From Deltaproteobacteria bacterium (lineage in GTDB: Bacteria > Myxococcota_C > UBA6777), in the NCBI GenBank assembly GCA_006226375.1, contig SBHC01000065.1:94743-158742 (forward strand): DNA of 64,000 bases, given 5' to 3'. Positions within the stretch are counted from its first letter, which is position 1; every line of letters begins with the position of its first letter. The position numbers were made by a program, and so were the translations under genes. The notes under the pieces were generated by a model that saw only the letters and a program-made list of their open reading frames with translations, had not been told where the DNA came from and did not search any database. This document shows, piece after piece, positions 18,805-26,903 of this stretch.

Positions 18805-20400
18805 ATGTGGTTGCTACGCGCAACATGGCTGTGGTTGGTTGTCCTTCTTCTCGTGGGAAGTTGGTTGGGTTGGTATGCTTACACCCAGTTGTCTGTCCCA
18901 TCTGAAGAGGCCTTGCGCCTTCAGGTATTCGCCGTTCCATCATTGTTTCGCGCCACGGCCCCTGCTCGTGACTTTCTCCATGTTGAAAAGGTCCTCGAAT
19001 CGCGACCTGCGAGCTTGTTCAAGTATGAATCCTTGCTTCCATCTCTCCATCAAGCATCCTTTGCGGATAGCTCAGCCTTTGCAAGCTTTCAACAAGCTTG
19101 CACCAAGCCTTCTCCTCCCAACCTTCGTGGCGCTTTTTGGAACAAAGCCATACAGTGGGAATTGTTTCGTTGCGGCCGCCTTCAGCGTTTGGAGTCTTCG
19201 TTCTTTCAAAAGCCTCCTTTTGTCCACCCCCTCGGTCATAGCTATGTGTACCGTGCCTGGAAAACCAACCGTCCTAGGTTTCGAAAAACAGACTGGCTGG
19301 AGAAGCATTGGCAGCGGTTGCATGTGCTGGAGCTATCCAAGATTCCTGTAGGCTACCTACCTTTGGACAAGATGTGGTTGTACTTGCACAAGCTAGGCTG
19401 GCAACCTTGGAAAGGTCTCTTGCAAGGACAAACGTTGGTCGTTGGAACTCACTGGGTGTTTGTTCGTGAGGTTGCAATCCCACCGACAACTTCCCGAACC
19501 TACCGGGTGTTTCGATACAATGAATTCTCCCGCTTCTTGAAGGAACGTCATCTGCGGCTTTCAATCGGTTCTACCTCTTCAACAGGTCCTTGTTTGGTTC
19601 GCCAAGGCGCCTTGTGTTGGTCTGCGACAAGGGAGACTTCCTCTCTGTGGGGCATTGTCCTCGGCGGGGTCTTGTTTTCCCTTTCTTTGGGTCTGTTGGT
19701 TCACCTTGTCTTTGTGCAGGTTCGACGGTATTGGGAGCGTCAACAGCTTCAAAAGAAGCACTCCTTTCTTATCCAAACCTTGACCCATGAGCTACGAACG
19801 CCAGCTACCGCTTTGCAACTTGTGGTTGACTCGTTTCGTCGTGACTATGACGACTTGCCTGATTCAAGCCAGGTTGCGTTTTTGCGGATGAGCCAAGAGT
19901 TACAAAAGCTGAAGCGAGTTATTCATGCGAGCCAGCAGTATCTTCAGTCCAACCTGAACGATGGTACTGTTTCTCTTCAGAAGCAATGTATCCCGTCCGT
20001 CCATCGTTTTGTTGCTGACATCGTTTCCGATTGGGCCGAAGAACATGATGTTTCAGTGGAGGTTGTTGCCGACGGAAGCGACGGAAACATTCAACTCGAC
20101 AGGTATTGGTTTAAGCTATGCCTTAACAACCTGTTGTCCAATGCTCTTTTTCATGGCAAGCCACCTGTGAAGGTTTTTCTTCAGTGGGATGATTCTTGGG
20201 TAAAGGTCGCAGTCCAAGATCAAGGTGCTGCTTCCCTCAACCTTGGCGATTTGCTGCAGCCTTTTTATAAAGGAGAAGAGAGTCATGGGTTGGGTTTGGG
20301 GCTTGGTATTGTCGAACATTTGGTTCGTGAAATGGGAGGCTCTTTGTCACTCACGACCCAACCTACCACGTTTACCATCCAGTTGGAGCGGAAGGGATGA
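18805..20400 (+). CDS. Sensor histidine kinase
   Basis: About 531 residues. Membrane helix 1 (about 1-30), a roughly 240-residue periplasmic sensor region without a recognised domain, membrane helix 2 (about 278-302), then the HisKA domain with phospho-acceptor His328 in THELRTP. The HATPase domain follows, with N-box NNLLSNALFHG and G-box GLGLGLGIVEH. The D-box region (VQDQGAA) is less canonical than usual. I prefer ATG 18805 over the in-frame GTG 18796 because AAGG at 18791-18794 is too close to the GTG. Its stop overlaps the start of the response regulator by four bases (ATGA), so the two are translationally coupled partners. The signal sensed is unknown. Confidence 0.92.
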   Translation: MWLLRATWLWLVVLLLVGSWLGWYAYTQLSVPSEEALRLQVFAVPSLFRATAPARDFLHVEKVLESRPASLFKYESLLPSLHQASFADSSAFASFQQACTKPSPPNLRGAFWNKAIQWELFRCGRLQRLESSFFQKPPFVHPLGHSYVYRAWKTNRPRFRKTDWLEKHWQRLHVLELSKIPVGYLPLDKMWLYLHKLGWQPWKGLLQGQTLVVGTHWVFVREVAIPPTTSRTYRVFRYNEFSRFLKERHLRLSIGSTSSTGPCLVRQGALCWSATRETSSLWGIVLGGVLFSLSLGLLVHLVFVQVRRYWERQQLQKKHSFLIQTLTHELRTPATALQLVVDSFRRDYDDLPDSSQVAFLRMSQELQKLKRVIHASQQYLQSNLNDGTVSLQKQCIPSVHRFVADIVSDWAEEHDVSVEVVADGSDGNIQLDRYWFKLCLNNLLSNALFHGKPPVKVFLQWDDSWVKVAVQDQGAASLNLGDLLQPFYKGEESHGLGLGLGIVEHLVREMGGSLSLTTQPTTFTIQLERKG

Positions 20401-21101
20401 CCAAGGTTCTTATCGTTGAAGACGAAACCAACATCCGTGAGATGGTGACCGAGCGCTTGGAGGAGGAGGGGTTTGCTGTGGTTTCTGCATCCACCTTTGC
20501 CATGGGACAGCGCCTCTTTGCCTCCGAACAGCCGGACCTTGTGATTCTGGATTGGCGATTGCCTGATGGACAAGGTATCGAACTTCTCAAACAGTGGCGG
20601 CAGAGCGGTGCTACAACTCCCGTTGTCTTTTTGTCTGCTCGTGTGGAACTTATCGACAAGGTCTTGGGTCTGGAGCTTGGTGCCAATGACTACATCACCA
20701 AGCCTTTTGAAATGAGGGAGCTAATTGCTCGTCTTCGGGTGCAAGAGCGTTGGTTGGCTGGACAATTCCAGTCCGGTGACGCTTCCAATTCAGCGCGGTT
20801 GGAGTCTCACGGTGTTACCCTGGAGCTTGGGAGTCATGACGTTTTCTACCATGGGGAGCAGCTATCTCTTACACGCAAAGAGTTTTCGATGCTGCACTTG
20901 TTTCTCTCTCATCCTGGGCAAGTCTTTACACGGGATGAACTCCTGGATCAGGTCTGGGGTTATGACCAGTATCCTGAAACACGAACCGTTGACACTCATG
21001 TTATGCAGTTACGTCAGAAGCTATCCAATGACTTGATCGAAACCGTTCGTGGAGTCGGTTATCGTTGGGTCAAGAACAACCCAAACCTGACAAACAACTA
21101 A
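20397..21101 (+). CDS. OmpR-family response regulator
   Basis: 234 residues. An N-terminal receiver domain has phospho-acceptor Asp52 in LVILDWRLPDG and the conserved Lys in ITKPFEMREL. It is followed by a winged-helix DNA-binding domain with LSLTRKEFSMLHLF, the turn VFTRDELLDQVWG and TRTVDTHVMQLRQKL. It receives phosphate from the kinase encoded just upstream (ATGA overlap). A lipoprotein gene starts 76 bases downstream and is probably in the same transcript and perhaps the same response. Confidence 0.95.
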   Translation: MTKVLIVEDETNIREMVTERLEEEGFAVVSASTFAMGQRLFASEQPDLVILDWRLPDGQGIELLKQWRQSGATTPVVFLSARVELIDKVLGLELGANDYITKPFEMRELIARLRVQERWLAGQFQSGDASNSARLESHGVTLELGSHDVFYHGEQLSLTRKEFSMLHLFLSHPGQVFTRDELLDQVWGYDQYPETRTVDTHVMQLRQKLSNDLIETVRGVGYRWVKNNPNLTNN

Positions 21102-21177
21102 CAAAGAGACGATGAACCTGACCTTCTCTTTCTCTATTCTCAGAGCGTTTCCTCACCTTTCACACAAGGAGAACCAC

Positions 21178-22179
21178 ATGAAAGTACGACGAAACGCATC
21201 TGTATGGGCCCGTATCCTACGATGGGCTGGCGGGCTTGGACTTGTTTTGGGGCTTTGCGCTTGTGCCGAAGCTCCCCTCTCGCTAAATCCTTCCAATCAC
21301 CAAACGTTGGCTGTTCCTCTTGCCTTGCAGAAGGCGCACCAAGCCTATGCAAAAGGAGAGTGGAAACAGACAGCTCTTCTGGTCAAAGAGGTCTTCCTGA
21401 GCTACCCCAACAACTCTGTGGTCCAAAAAAACGCGTTGCAGCTTTTGGAGAAGGTCCATGAACAAAAGCCTGCCGTGCCCGCCGATTGGAAGCTACCCAA
21501 GGGAGTCAAACTTCTGGAGTTCATGACGCGACGGGGCGTCTTTTTGAATCAGGTTCTTTTTCATTCGGCTTTGCGTTTTCGCACCGTAGAACGAAACACT
21601 CTCAAACAGGTGACGTTAACTCATGGGTCAGGTCGAGTTGTTTTGGATCGAGCGCGCTCTGTCGGCGTGCTTCACTCGTCTTTCGAGAGAGACGGTAACG
21701 ACTATCTTCATGACCTGTACTTCTCGGATGAAAGCAAACCTTTGCCCCAAGGTCTGTATCGTGTGAAGCTTGTGACGCAAACGGGACAAACAACAGCAGG
21801 TTGGTTTTTTATCGACTCCAAGGCTTATTCTACAAAGTCTCCGGAGATTGGTTTGCCCGCGAAGTTACGACCCCAAGACTTGGCCGATCAGTTGCGCTTT
21901 CCCAGCTTTCGGTCACCAGAGTTTCGGGCTGGAGAGCGAAGGACCTTTTACACTCGCATCGTGAAGCTATCGGACGGCAAAAACTCTGTGGTTCGGGAGC
22001 TTTGGACTGCGAGACTTAAGCCATCACACATTCGGGTTAAGAAGTTCTTGAAGCCTGGAAGCTATCGTTTGTATGCGGGGTATCGAGAAGTCCGTAAGTT
22101 TGGGCCCATGTACCTGTCCAGAATAAGCTATCGGTTGAAGCGCTTTGCAGTAGAGAGAGTCTTTTCATCCCAGCCATAA
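21178..22179 (+). CDS. Lipoprotein of unknown function, downstream of a two-component system
   Basis: 333 residues. A basic N-terminus, hydrophobic core and lipobox region LGLCAC mark a lipoprotein. A short helical part (about 40-90, resembling one or two TPR-like helices) is followed by beta-rich sequence containing LPQGLYRVKLVTQ and FLKPGSYRLYAGY, which look like immunoglobulin-type strands. The AAGGAG seven bases before ATG 21178 decides the start; the frame is open from ATG 21112. It follows the response regulator gene on the same strand and is likely co-expressed. It could be an accessory sensor or an output of the system; neither can be shown from sequence. Confidence 0.8.
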   Translation: MKVRRNASVWARILRWAGGLGLVLGLCACAEAPLSLNPSNHQTLAVPLALQKAHQAYAKGEWKQTALLVKEVFLSYPNNSVVQKNALQLLEKVHEQKPAVPADWKLPKGVKLLEFMTRRGVFLNQVLFHSALRFRTVERNTLKQVTLTHGSGRVVLDRARSVGVLHSSFERDGNDYLHDLYFSDESKPLPQGLYRVKLVTQTGQTTAGWFFIDSKAYSTKSPEIGLPAKLRPQDLADQLRFPSFRSPEFRAGERRTFYTRIVKLSDGKNSVVRELWTARLKPSHIRVKKFLKPGSYRLYAGYREVRKFGPMYLSRISYRLKRFAVERVFSSQP

Positions 22180-22228
22180 AGGGATAAGATGACGCGGAAT
22201 CAACGAAAGACCATGTTTGGAGTCGTGT

Positions 22229-23716
22229 ATGAACCGTGTCGTCTTGTTTGTCCTTTGTTTTGGTTTGCTAGGGTTCTGGCGTTGTAGCTCACCCGAGCAG
22301 CCTTTTTCGGAAGCCTCGATGGAAGCTGGAGCTGAGTCCAATGCCTCCAAGGAGCAGAGTCTTGTGGAGCCGTCTTCCAAAGAATCTGCCAGTCTTGATG
22401 CAGGGGCAGAGACTTCTTCTCAGGAAGCTACACCTGAAGCCACCGTGGAGGAGAGTGATGCATGTGGGGCAGGCTTAACCTTGTGCAAGGAAGACTGTGT
22501 GGACTTGCAGGCTAACTCTACTCATTGCGGTGCATGTGGCACTGTCTGTGGCAAAGGTTCTTGGTGCGTGGCTGGCCAATGCTCCACTCCCACAACCATG
22601 TCCAACTCGATTGACGATGCGATGGCTGCGGAGATGAAAGCGCAAGGTCTGGTGGGTCTTGCTGTGGGTGTGGTAAAGGATGGAAAAGTCCAGTACCTCA
22701 AAGGTTACGGTGAAGAAGACCAAGACAACAAAGTCTCAGTCGTTGCGGAACAAACGATGTTTCGTTGGGCATCGATCTCGAAGACGTTCGCGGGTATCGT
22801 TGCCGTGGGTCTGGAAGATGAGAAAAAACTGGATCTGGATGTTACTCTTCAAGCCTATTTTTCGGAGTACAACAAACCTACGGAGGTTCTTACTTCGTGC
22901 AAAGAAGATGTCACGATTGAAGGAAAGACGTACAAGTGCGAAAGTGGCAAAGTTCTCTTGCCTCTTAAGCCTGAGGAGCAGAACATCACATCACGTCAAC
23001 TGCTCGGTCACTTGGGAGGAATTCCTCATTACACAAACGGTGTTGGAAACCCAACACCTCCCACCAAAGAGACCAACGATCCTGCCATCAACACAGGGAT
23101 GGAGTGGGCGGTCAAAAAGTACTTGATGATCAAACCTCTTATCGGTCTTCCAGGGCAAGGATATAGCTACACAACCTTTGGCTTCAATCTGTTGGGTGTG
23201 GTTCTGGAGAAAGCTGGTGGACAGTCTTTTGATGCTATGGTCCAAGCGCGGATTGCCAAACCTGCAGGGATGACCACCTTGCAGCCCGATTACGAGTGGA
23301 AAAAAATACCCCATCGTGCTGTTGGGTACTTTAAGTTGGGAGAGACGATTGCCAACCAGGGAAGCAGCGATGTGAGCTGGAAACTAGCGGGTGGTGGGTA
23401 CATCTCCACGGTCCGAGATATGGCATTGTATTGTGCGGCGCTCACAAAAACGACAGTTCTATCGGCGGCACAAAAACAACGCGCCTGGACCCGACAAAAA
23501 ACGACAGGTGGGAACTCGATTTCGTATGGGTTGGGCTTTTCGATTGGTCGCCGTAACAACCGAGACTACATTGGTCACAGTGGCTCCCAACAGAAAACCT
23601 TGACGCAACTTCGGTTGTATCCCGCTGACAACCTGTGTGTTGTGTTGATGACGAACTCTACGTACGCGAAGACGGCGACCCTACGCAATCAGTTGGAAGA
23701 TCTTGCCCGCAAGTAG
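22229..23716 (+). CDS. Beta-lactamase-fold serine hydrolase lipoprotein with Cys-rich module
   Basis: About 495 residues. A lipobox-like GFWRC is followed by an acidic Ser/Glu/Ala-rich spacer (22-75), a Cys module at 79-118 of the form CxxxCVDLQxxxxHCGACGxxC, then a class C beta-lactamase/esterase-type domain. The nucleophile is Ser182 in SISK, a match to SxxK, and GHSG near the C-terminus fits the HxG/KTG-equivalent motif. The expected YxN is replaced by YSYTTFG, so the mechanism may lean towards peptidase or esterase. GGAG eight bases upstream favours ATG 22229 over the in-frame TTG 22217. The same CGxCG module recurs several times in the protein encoded at 61965-63836, pointing to a shared surface-protein building block. 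Confidence 0.88.
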   Translation: MNRVVLFVLCFGLLGFWRCSSPEQPFSEASMEAGAESNASKEQSLVEPSSKESASLDAGAETSSQEATPEATVEESDACGAGLTLCKEDCVDLQANSTHCGACGTVCGKGSWCVAGQCSTPTTMSNSIDDAMAAEMKAQGLVGLAVGVVKDGKVQYLKGYGEEDQDNKVSVVAEQTMFRWASISKTFAGIVAVGLEDEKKLDLDVTLQAYFSEYNKPTEVLTSCKEDVTIEGKTYKCESGKVLLPLKPEEQNITSRQLLGHLGGIPHYTNGVGNPTPPTKETNDPAINTGMEWAVKKYLMIKPLIGLPGQGYSYTTFGFNLLGVVLEKAGGQSFDAMVQARIAKPAGMTTLQPDYEWKKIPHRAVGYFKLGETIANQGSSDVSWKLAGGGYISTVRDMALYCAALTKTTVLSAAQKQRAWTRQKTTGGNSISYGLGFSIGRRNNRDYIGHSGSQQKTLTQLRLYPADNLCVVLMTNSTYAKTATLRNQLEDLARK

Positions 23717-23794
23717 TGCTGTACCTTTTGGTGAAAACCTCGTATGCTTCTGGTTTCTGTACTGGTATGACCAAAGTTGTCCAAGGAGCTACCC

Positions 23795-24841
23795 ATGTTT
23801 TCGCGCTGGTCCCTGCTTGTTGCGCTGCTTGTTCTTGCTTCCGGAATGGTTGGTTGCAAGGATGCGAAAAAAGAAGCCCTGCAGCTGAAACGATGTGAAC
23901 GAAGCCGTTGCACAAAGCCCAACAAATGTCTCAAAGGCCCCACGGGTAACTACTGTGTTGCGCTTTGCAAGGCCGACAAAGATTGCCCCGGCGACTTGTT
24001 ATGTACGGGCCGCTACGGTGGCTGGTTGGGGCTGTCGGACAAAGGTGGCTACTGTCGTCGTGCAAGCTCTGGCTTGGGAGAGTCCTGCAAAGGGATTGAG
24101 CAAGGCTGCAAACGTGGGCTGGGTTGCTTTCGCGGGAAATGTTACAACCAATGCAAATCCCACGACACCTGCGGGAAAAAAGAGGCCTGTGTACCGATTG
24201 TTACGAAAAAGCTCGTGGGTCGAGGCAAAAGTTTGTACAAAGTTTGTCTGACTGCAACCCTTCGGAACGGCGACCGCTGTGGGAAGAGAGTCAAAGGTTT
24301 GTGCCAACGCAACTTGGTGTGCGCAGAGAAACGTTGCCTGCGTCCCTGCAAAAAGGACAGCCAGTGTCGCACGAACCAACGCTGTCGTGGCTACCATCGG
24401 TCGTACCTCGTTGGTGCCGGCTTTCAAAGCTTCAACTACTGCGTGAATGCTACACAGAAGGAAGGGGAATCCTGCGGGCGAAAGCGCGCTGCTTGTGTTC
24501 GAGGGCTTACTTGTATCAGCCGAGTCTGTCGCAAGATCTGCAAGTCGGCTTCCGGTTGTGGTGAGGAACAAAAGTGCATTGGCGCTGGCTTCAATAACCC
24601 CTTCCGCACCTTTGGAAAGCCCGATTTTCGCTACTGTCTTGACGCGACCCGAGAGGAAGGGGAGAGGTGTGGAACCACCAAGACGGTTTGCAAGCACAAG
24701 CTCTATTGCTGGTACGGTCGATGTCGGCGTCCTTGTCGTCGGAGTCGAGATTGTACGGGGCGTCGTCGTTGCCGCGGTCGGTATTGGAAGAACAAGTACA
24801 TGAAGGGAGTCGGGCGTCCCGATTATAGGTACTGCCGATAG
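23795..24841 (+). CDS. Basic Cys-rich repeat lipoprotein
   Basis: 348 residues. The signal peptide ends in lipobox GMVGC (Cys21). The mature part is almost entirely Cys-, Lys- and Arg-rich and built from four to five repeats of about 60-66 residues. Each repeat has the pattern C-x-A-T-x-x-x-G-x-x-C-G, a basic stretch with C-xx-x-L-x-C, then CxxxCxxxxxC and an aromatic RYC or NYC closing the unit. The Cys content implies extensive disulfide bonding outside the cytoplasm. AAGGAG seven bases upstream fixes ATG 23795. No family is recognised; loosely similar dickkopf- or EGF-like disulfide units are common in myxobacterial lipoproteins. The high positive charge suggests binding to an acidic surface polymer or nucleic acid, which is inference. 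Confidence 0.8.
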   Translation: MFSRWSLLVALLVLASGMVGCKDAKKEALQLKRCERSRCTKPNKCLKGPTGNYCVALCKADKDCPGDLLCTGRYGGWLGLSDKGGYCRRASSGLGESCKGIEQGCKRGLGCFRGKCYNQCKSHDTCGKKEACVPIVTKKLVGRGKSLYKVCLTATLRNGDRCGKRVKGLCQRNLVCAEKRCLRPCKKDSQCRTNQRCRGYHRSYLVGAGFQSFNYCVNATQKEGESCGRKRAACVRGLTCISRVCRKICKSASGCGEEQKCIGAGFNNPFRTFGKPDFRYCLDATREEGERCGTTKTVCKHKLYCWYGRCRRPCRRSRDCTGRRRCRGRYWKNKYMKGVGRPDYRYCR

Positions 24842-24851
24842 CTTCGCCCCC

Positions 24852-24889
24852 CTAAAAAGAAAAACCCAACCTTGGCGAAAGGCTGGGTT
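24852..24889 (-). terminator. Rho-independent terminator for the HD-HTH-nucleotidyltransferase transcript
   Basis: Arms 24863-24873 (AACCCAACCTT) and 24879-24889 (AAGGCTGGGTT) pair with a single mismatch around a five-base loop. On the minus strand the hairpin is followed by a T-rich run (complement of 24852-24864). It lies about 180 bases past the end of the nucleotidyltransferase gene and close after the convergent lipoprotein gene. Confidence 0.7.
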
Positions 24890-25070
24890 GATGTTGGGGG
24901 GAGAGACCTCTTTGAGGTGGAACACGACGGTTTGTTGGAGTCGTGGATACATTCGTACCCCCGACGCCGAGGTGGGATTGGGGTGTTGAACCCAATGGTC
25001 TTGGCTTTGGTTCTTCACTCCAAAGAGCCTCTTTCCTTGCCCTACTTGTTCGTAACCCCCCACACTCTCA

Positions 25071-25838
25071 TCACAACTTTTTCCCAAAAAAATCATCAAT
25101 TCGTTGTTGGCTCTCATTATCGCTCTGATCTGCAAGCGTTTGATAGGTGTTGCTTTGTTCCCATTGCTCCAGGTTGGGGAGCGTTTGGGTCAGAACGTAC
25201 TCTTCCCACTCGATGGGGTGCTCGGATCGCAGGAGAGCTTGTAGAGATGTCGTGGACAGCCTACGAATGGGCTTGCCGTCCGTACTACTGCGTTGCACGA
25301 CGCGCTTCTCATGAGGCTCATGCACGGACAATTCGATCGGAAACACTCGCTCCAAATGGACATGTTGGTACGTGCAAAATGTATTGTTCTTGCGGATTAA
25401 GACCTCGTCGGTCTCGTACGACCAGCCTTGCTGTTCCAGGCAGGCCTCCAACGATTCGAGCGAGTCTGTGAACACATGGATGTCAATGTCACTGCCTCTT
25501 CGAACATGACCTGTACTCACGGAGCCAATCAATCCGGGCGAGAAGTCTTTGAGAGCCTGCATGGTTTCTAACGCAATCACTCGCATGGCAAACAGCCGAA
25601 CGCTTCGTTGCTCTCCTTCGTGGAAGCTCGCGAGCTGGAGCAATGCCTCGCGGATTTCTCCGTTGGAGGGGAGGTCATGAGGTCTGTGTCTAAGGGCTTT
25701 GGCGTTTCCTTGTCCCAAAAGGCGTCGGGCTGCTATTTGTTTGGCGGTGAAGTACTCTTTCACGTCTTCTTCGTACATCAAGCGCGCAGCTTCTTGGGCC
25801 AAACTCTTTCGTCGGTTCCATCGTTGTTTGGTTTTCAT
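25071..25838 (-). CDS. Nucleotidyltransferase-fold protein
   Basis: 255 residues from ATG 25838. A basic helical N-terminal part (about 1-95) precedes a Pol-beta-type nucleotidyltransferase core with GS at 105-106 and the metal-binding pair Asp117/Asp119 in GSDIDIHVF. That is the minimal G-S-x(10)-D-x-D signature. A Gln/Glu/Asn-rich tail ends the protein. Similar stand-alone proteins occur in Myxococcota and Planctomycetes, from recall, and their substrate is unknown. The open frame extends upstream to 26042, and the chosen start lies 149 bases inside the preceding HTH gene; ATG 25778 is an alternative that shortens the overlap. No good ribosome-binding site is visible at either, so translation is probably coupled. 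Confidence 0.78.
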   Translation of the reverse strand: MKTKQRWNRRKSLAQEAARLMYEEDVKEYFTAKQIAARRLLGQGNAKALRHRPHDLPSNGEIREALLQLASFHEGEQRSVRLFAMRVIALETMQALKDFSPGLIGSVSTGHVRRGSDIDIHVFTDSLESLEACLEQQGWSYETDEVLIRKNNTFCTYQHVHLERVFPIELSVHEPHEKRVVQRSSTDGKPIRRLSTTSLQALLRSEHPIEWEEYVLTQTLPNLEQWEQSNTYQTLADQSDNESQQRIDDFFGKKL

Positions 25839-26334
25839 GTGATTCGGAGTGGCTTTGATGCAAAGCGTCTGAGGTGAGTGGTGGATGGGAGGCTGTGACG
25901 TAAGGAAGGAGTGCGTCGTGAAGTTTGCGCAAGGCTCCTCCCACCCGTTGTCCGTTCCGAACAGTCCCATAGATTCGTTTTTGTACGACTTGCTGTGAGA
26001 TTCCCAATCTCCGGGCGATGTCGCCTTGAGACAGTCCTTCAAAGAAGAACAGAAAGATGGCTTCTCGTTGTTTGTCTGTCAGCACGGATTCTACGGCGTG
26101 ATGAAGGGCTTGGGTGAGCTTGTCCCCGAAGGACTCTTGCGAAGGGTCTTGCCCTCCGACAGTGTCTGCTGTGGGTGTCGCTCCCCAAAGTCCTCGTGAG
26201 GATGCGTAAAGGTCGAGCTTTTCTGAAAGAACGAGGCGGTACGAAAGCGGTGGCTCGTCGGTGCCTATGCCGTAGGTTTTGGAAGGTTGGACGTTGTAGG
26301 GCGTTGGTTTCTTAGAGTCTCTCCTTGTATTCAT
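25690..26334 (-). CDS. Sigma-70 region 4-like HTH protein
   Basis: 214 residues. A low-complexity N-terminal part is followed by a helix-turn-helix of the sigma region 4 / RNA polymerase sigma-like kind at about 85-140, with LTDKQREAIFLFFFEGLSQGDIARRLGI and a second helix containing QQVVQKRIYGTVRNG. The visible match covers only region 4; no region 2 is present, so it is more likely a transcription regulator than a full sigma factor. The start at 26334 (or 26343) overlaps the 3' end of the HD gene, and its own 3' end overlaps the nucleotidyltransferase gene. The C-terminal 50 residues, lying in the overlap, are Arg/Ser/Pro-rich and may be unconstrained. Confidence 0.65.
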   Translation of the reverse strand: MNTRRDSKKPTPYNVQPSKTYGIGTDEPPLSYRLVLSEKLDLYASSRGLWGATPTADTVGGQDPSQESFGDKLTQALHHAVESVLTDKQREAIFLFFFEGLSQGDIARRLGISQQVVQKRIYGTVRNGQRVGGALRKLHDALLPYVTASHPPLTSDALHQSHSESHENQTTMEPTKEFGPRSCALDVRRRRERVLHRQTNSSPTPFGTRKRQSP

Positions 26335-26815
26335 GGTGTTCATCGGCTGGGCCGTTCGTGAGGGGGTTGGCAAACAAGTCTTCCATGAGGATTGCAACTG
26401 CTTCTTCAGGTGATGGGACGTCTGCAAAGGGGTCACGCCCGGCTTTGTCCCAGGTTCTTAAGGTCTCTAGATCTTGCAAAAAGGGTGTGCCGTGCCAGCG
26501 TTGGCGGGTTCGTTTGGGGTGATGCAACAGATCCATGTGGTGACGAACCAGCTGAACGATTCGTTCGGACAACAGGCCGCTCAACCACTCGGCTCCCCGT
26601 TCTGCGTGTTGGTACGTTCCTTCGGCCTTTCCGATGTCATGGAAGAGCGCCGCCGCCCAGAGTTCTGGGTCGTTGGAATGAGCCATCGCATGGGCAAAAA
26701 CCTGAAGGCTATGAAACAAGGCGTCGCCTTCTGGGTGGTGGTGAGGGTCCTGCTGTACACCATCCAAAGCATAGAGCAGGTCGAGAAGTTCGTCTTCCAA
26801 ATGAGGGTCAAACAT
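26312..26815 (-). CDS. HD-domain phosphohydrolase
   Basis: 167 residues. The metal-binding pattern is visible as His35 in ALFHSLQVF, the HD doublet His59-Asp60 in ALFHDIGKAEG, and later His residues in HAERGAEWL and VRHHMDLL. The segment HHHPEGD with its downstream helix recalls the HD part of tRNA nucleotidyltransferases, so hydrolysis of a nucleotide or phosphate ester is likely. It is first in a compact minus-strand set with the HTH and nucleotidyltransferase genes, each overlapping the next. A working partnership between the HD hydrolase and the nucleotidyltransferase is plausible but inferred from position. Confidence 0.85.
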   Translation of the reverse strand: MFDPHLEDELLDLLYALDGVQQDPHHHPEGDALFHSLQVFAHAMAHSNDPELWAAALFHDIGKAEGTYQHAERGAEWLSGLLSERIVQLVRHHMDLLHHPKRTRQRWHGTPFLQDLETLRTWDKAGRDPFADVPSPEEAVAILMEDLFANPLTNGPADEHHEYKERL

Positions 26816-26903
26816 GAGGCTGTTCAGAGAGCACAGAGTGTGTGCTCAAGGGCGTTTTGCGCAAACAAATGGGTTGTATCCAAGCACCGAATGTGTGGTG
26901 TGC

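Noticed and set aside
23999..25135. 378-codon minus-strand frame
   Set aside because: Mirror of the Cys-rich repeat lipoprotein gene; G+C-rich codons on the coding strand keep the opposite frame open.
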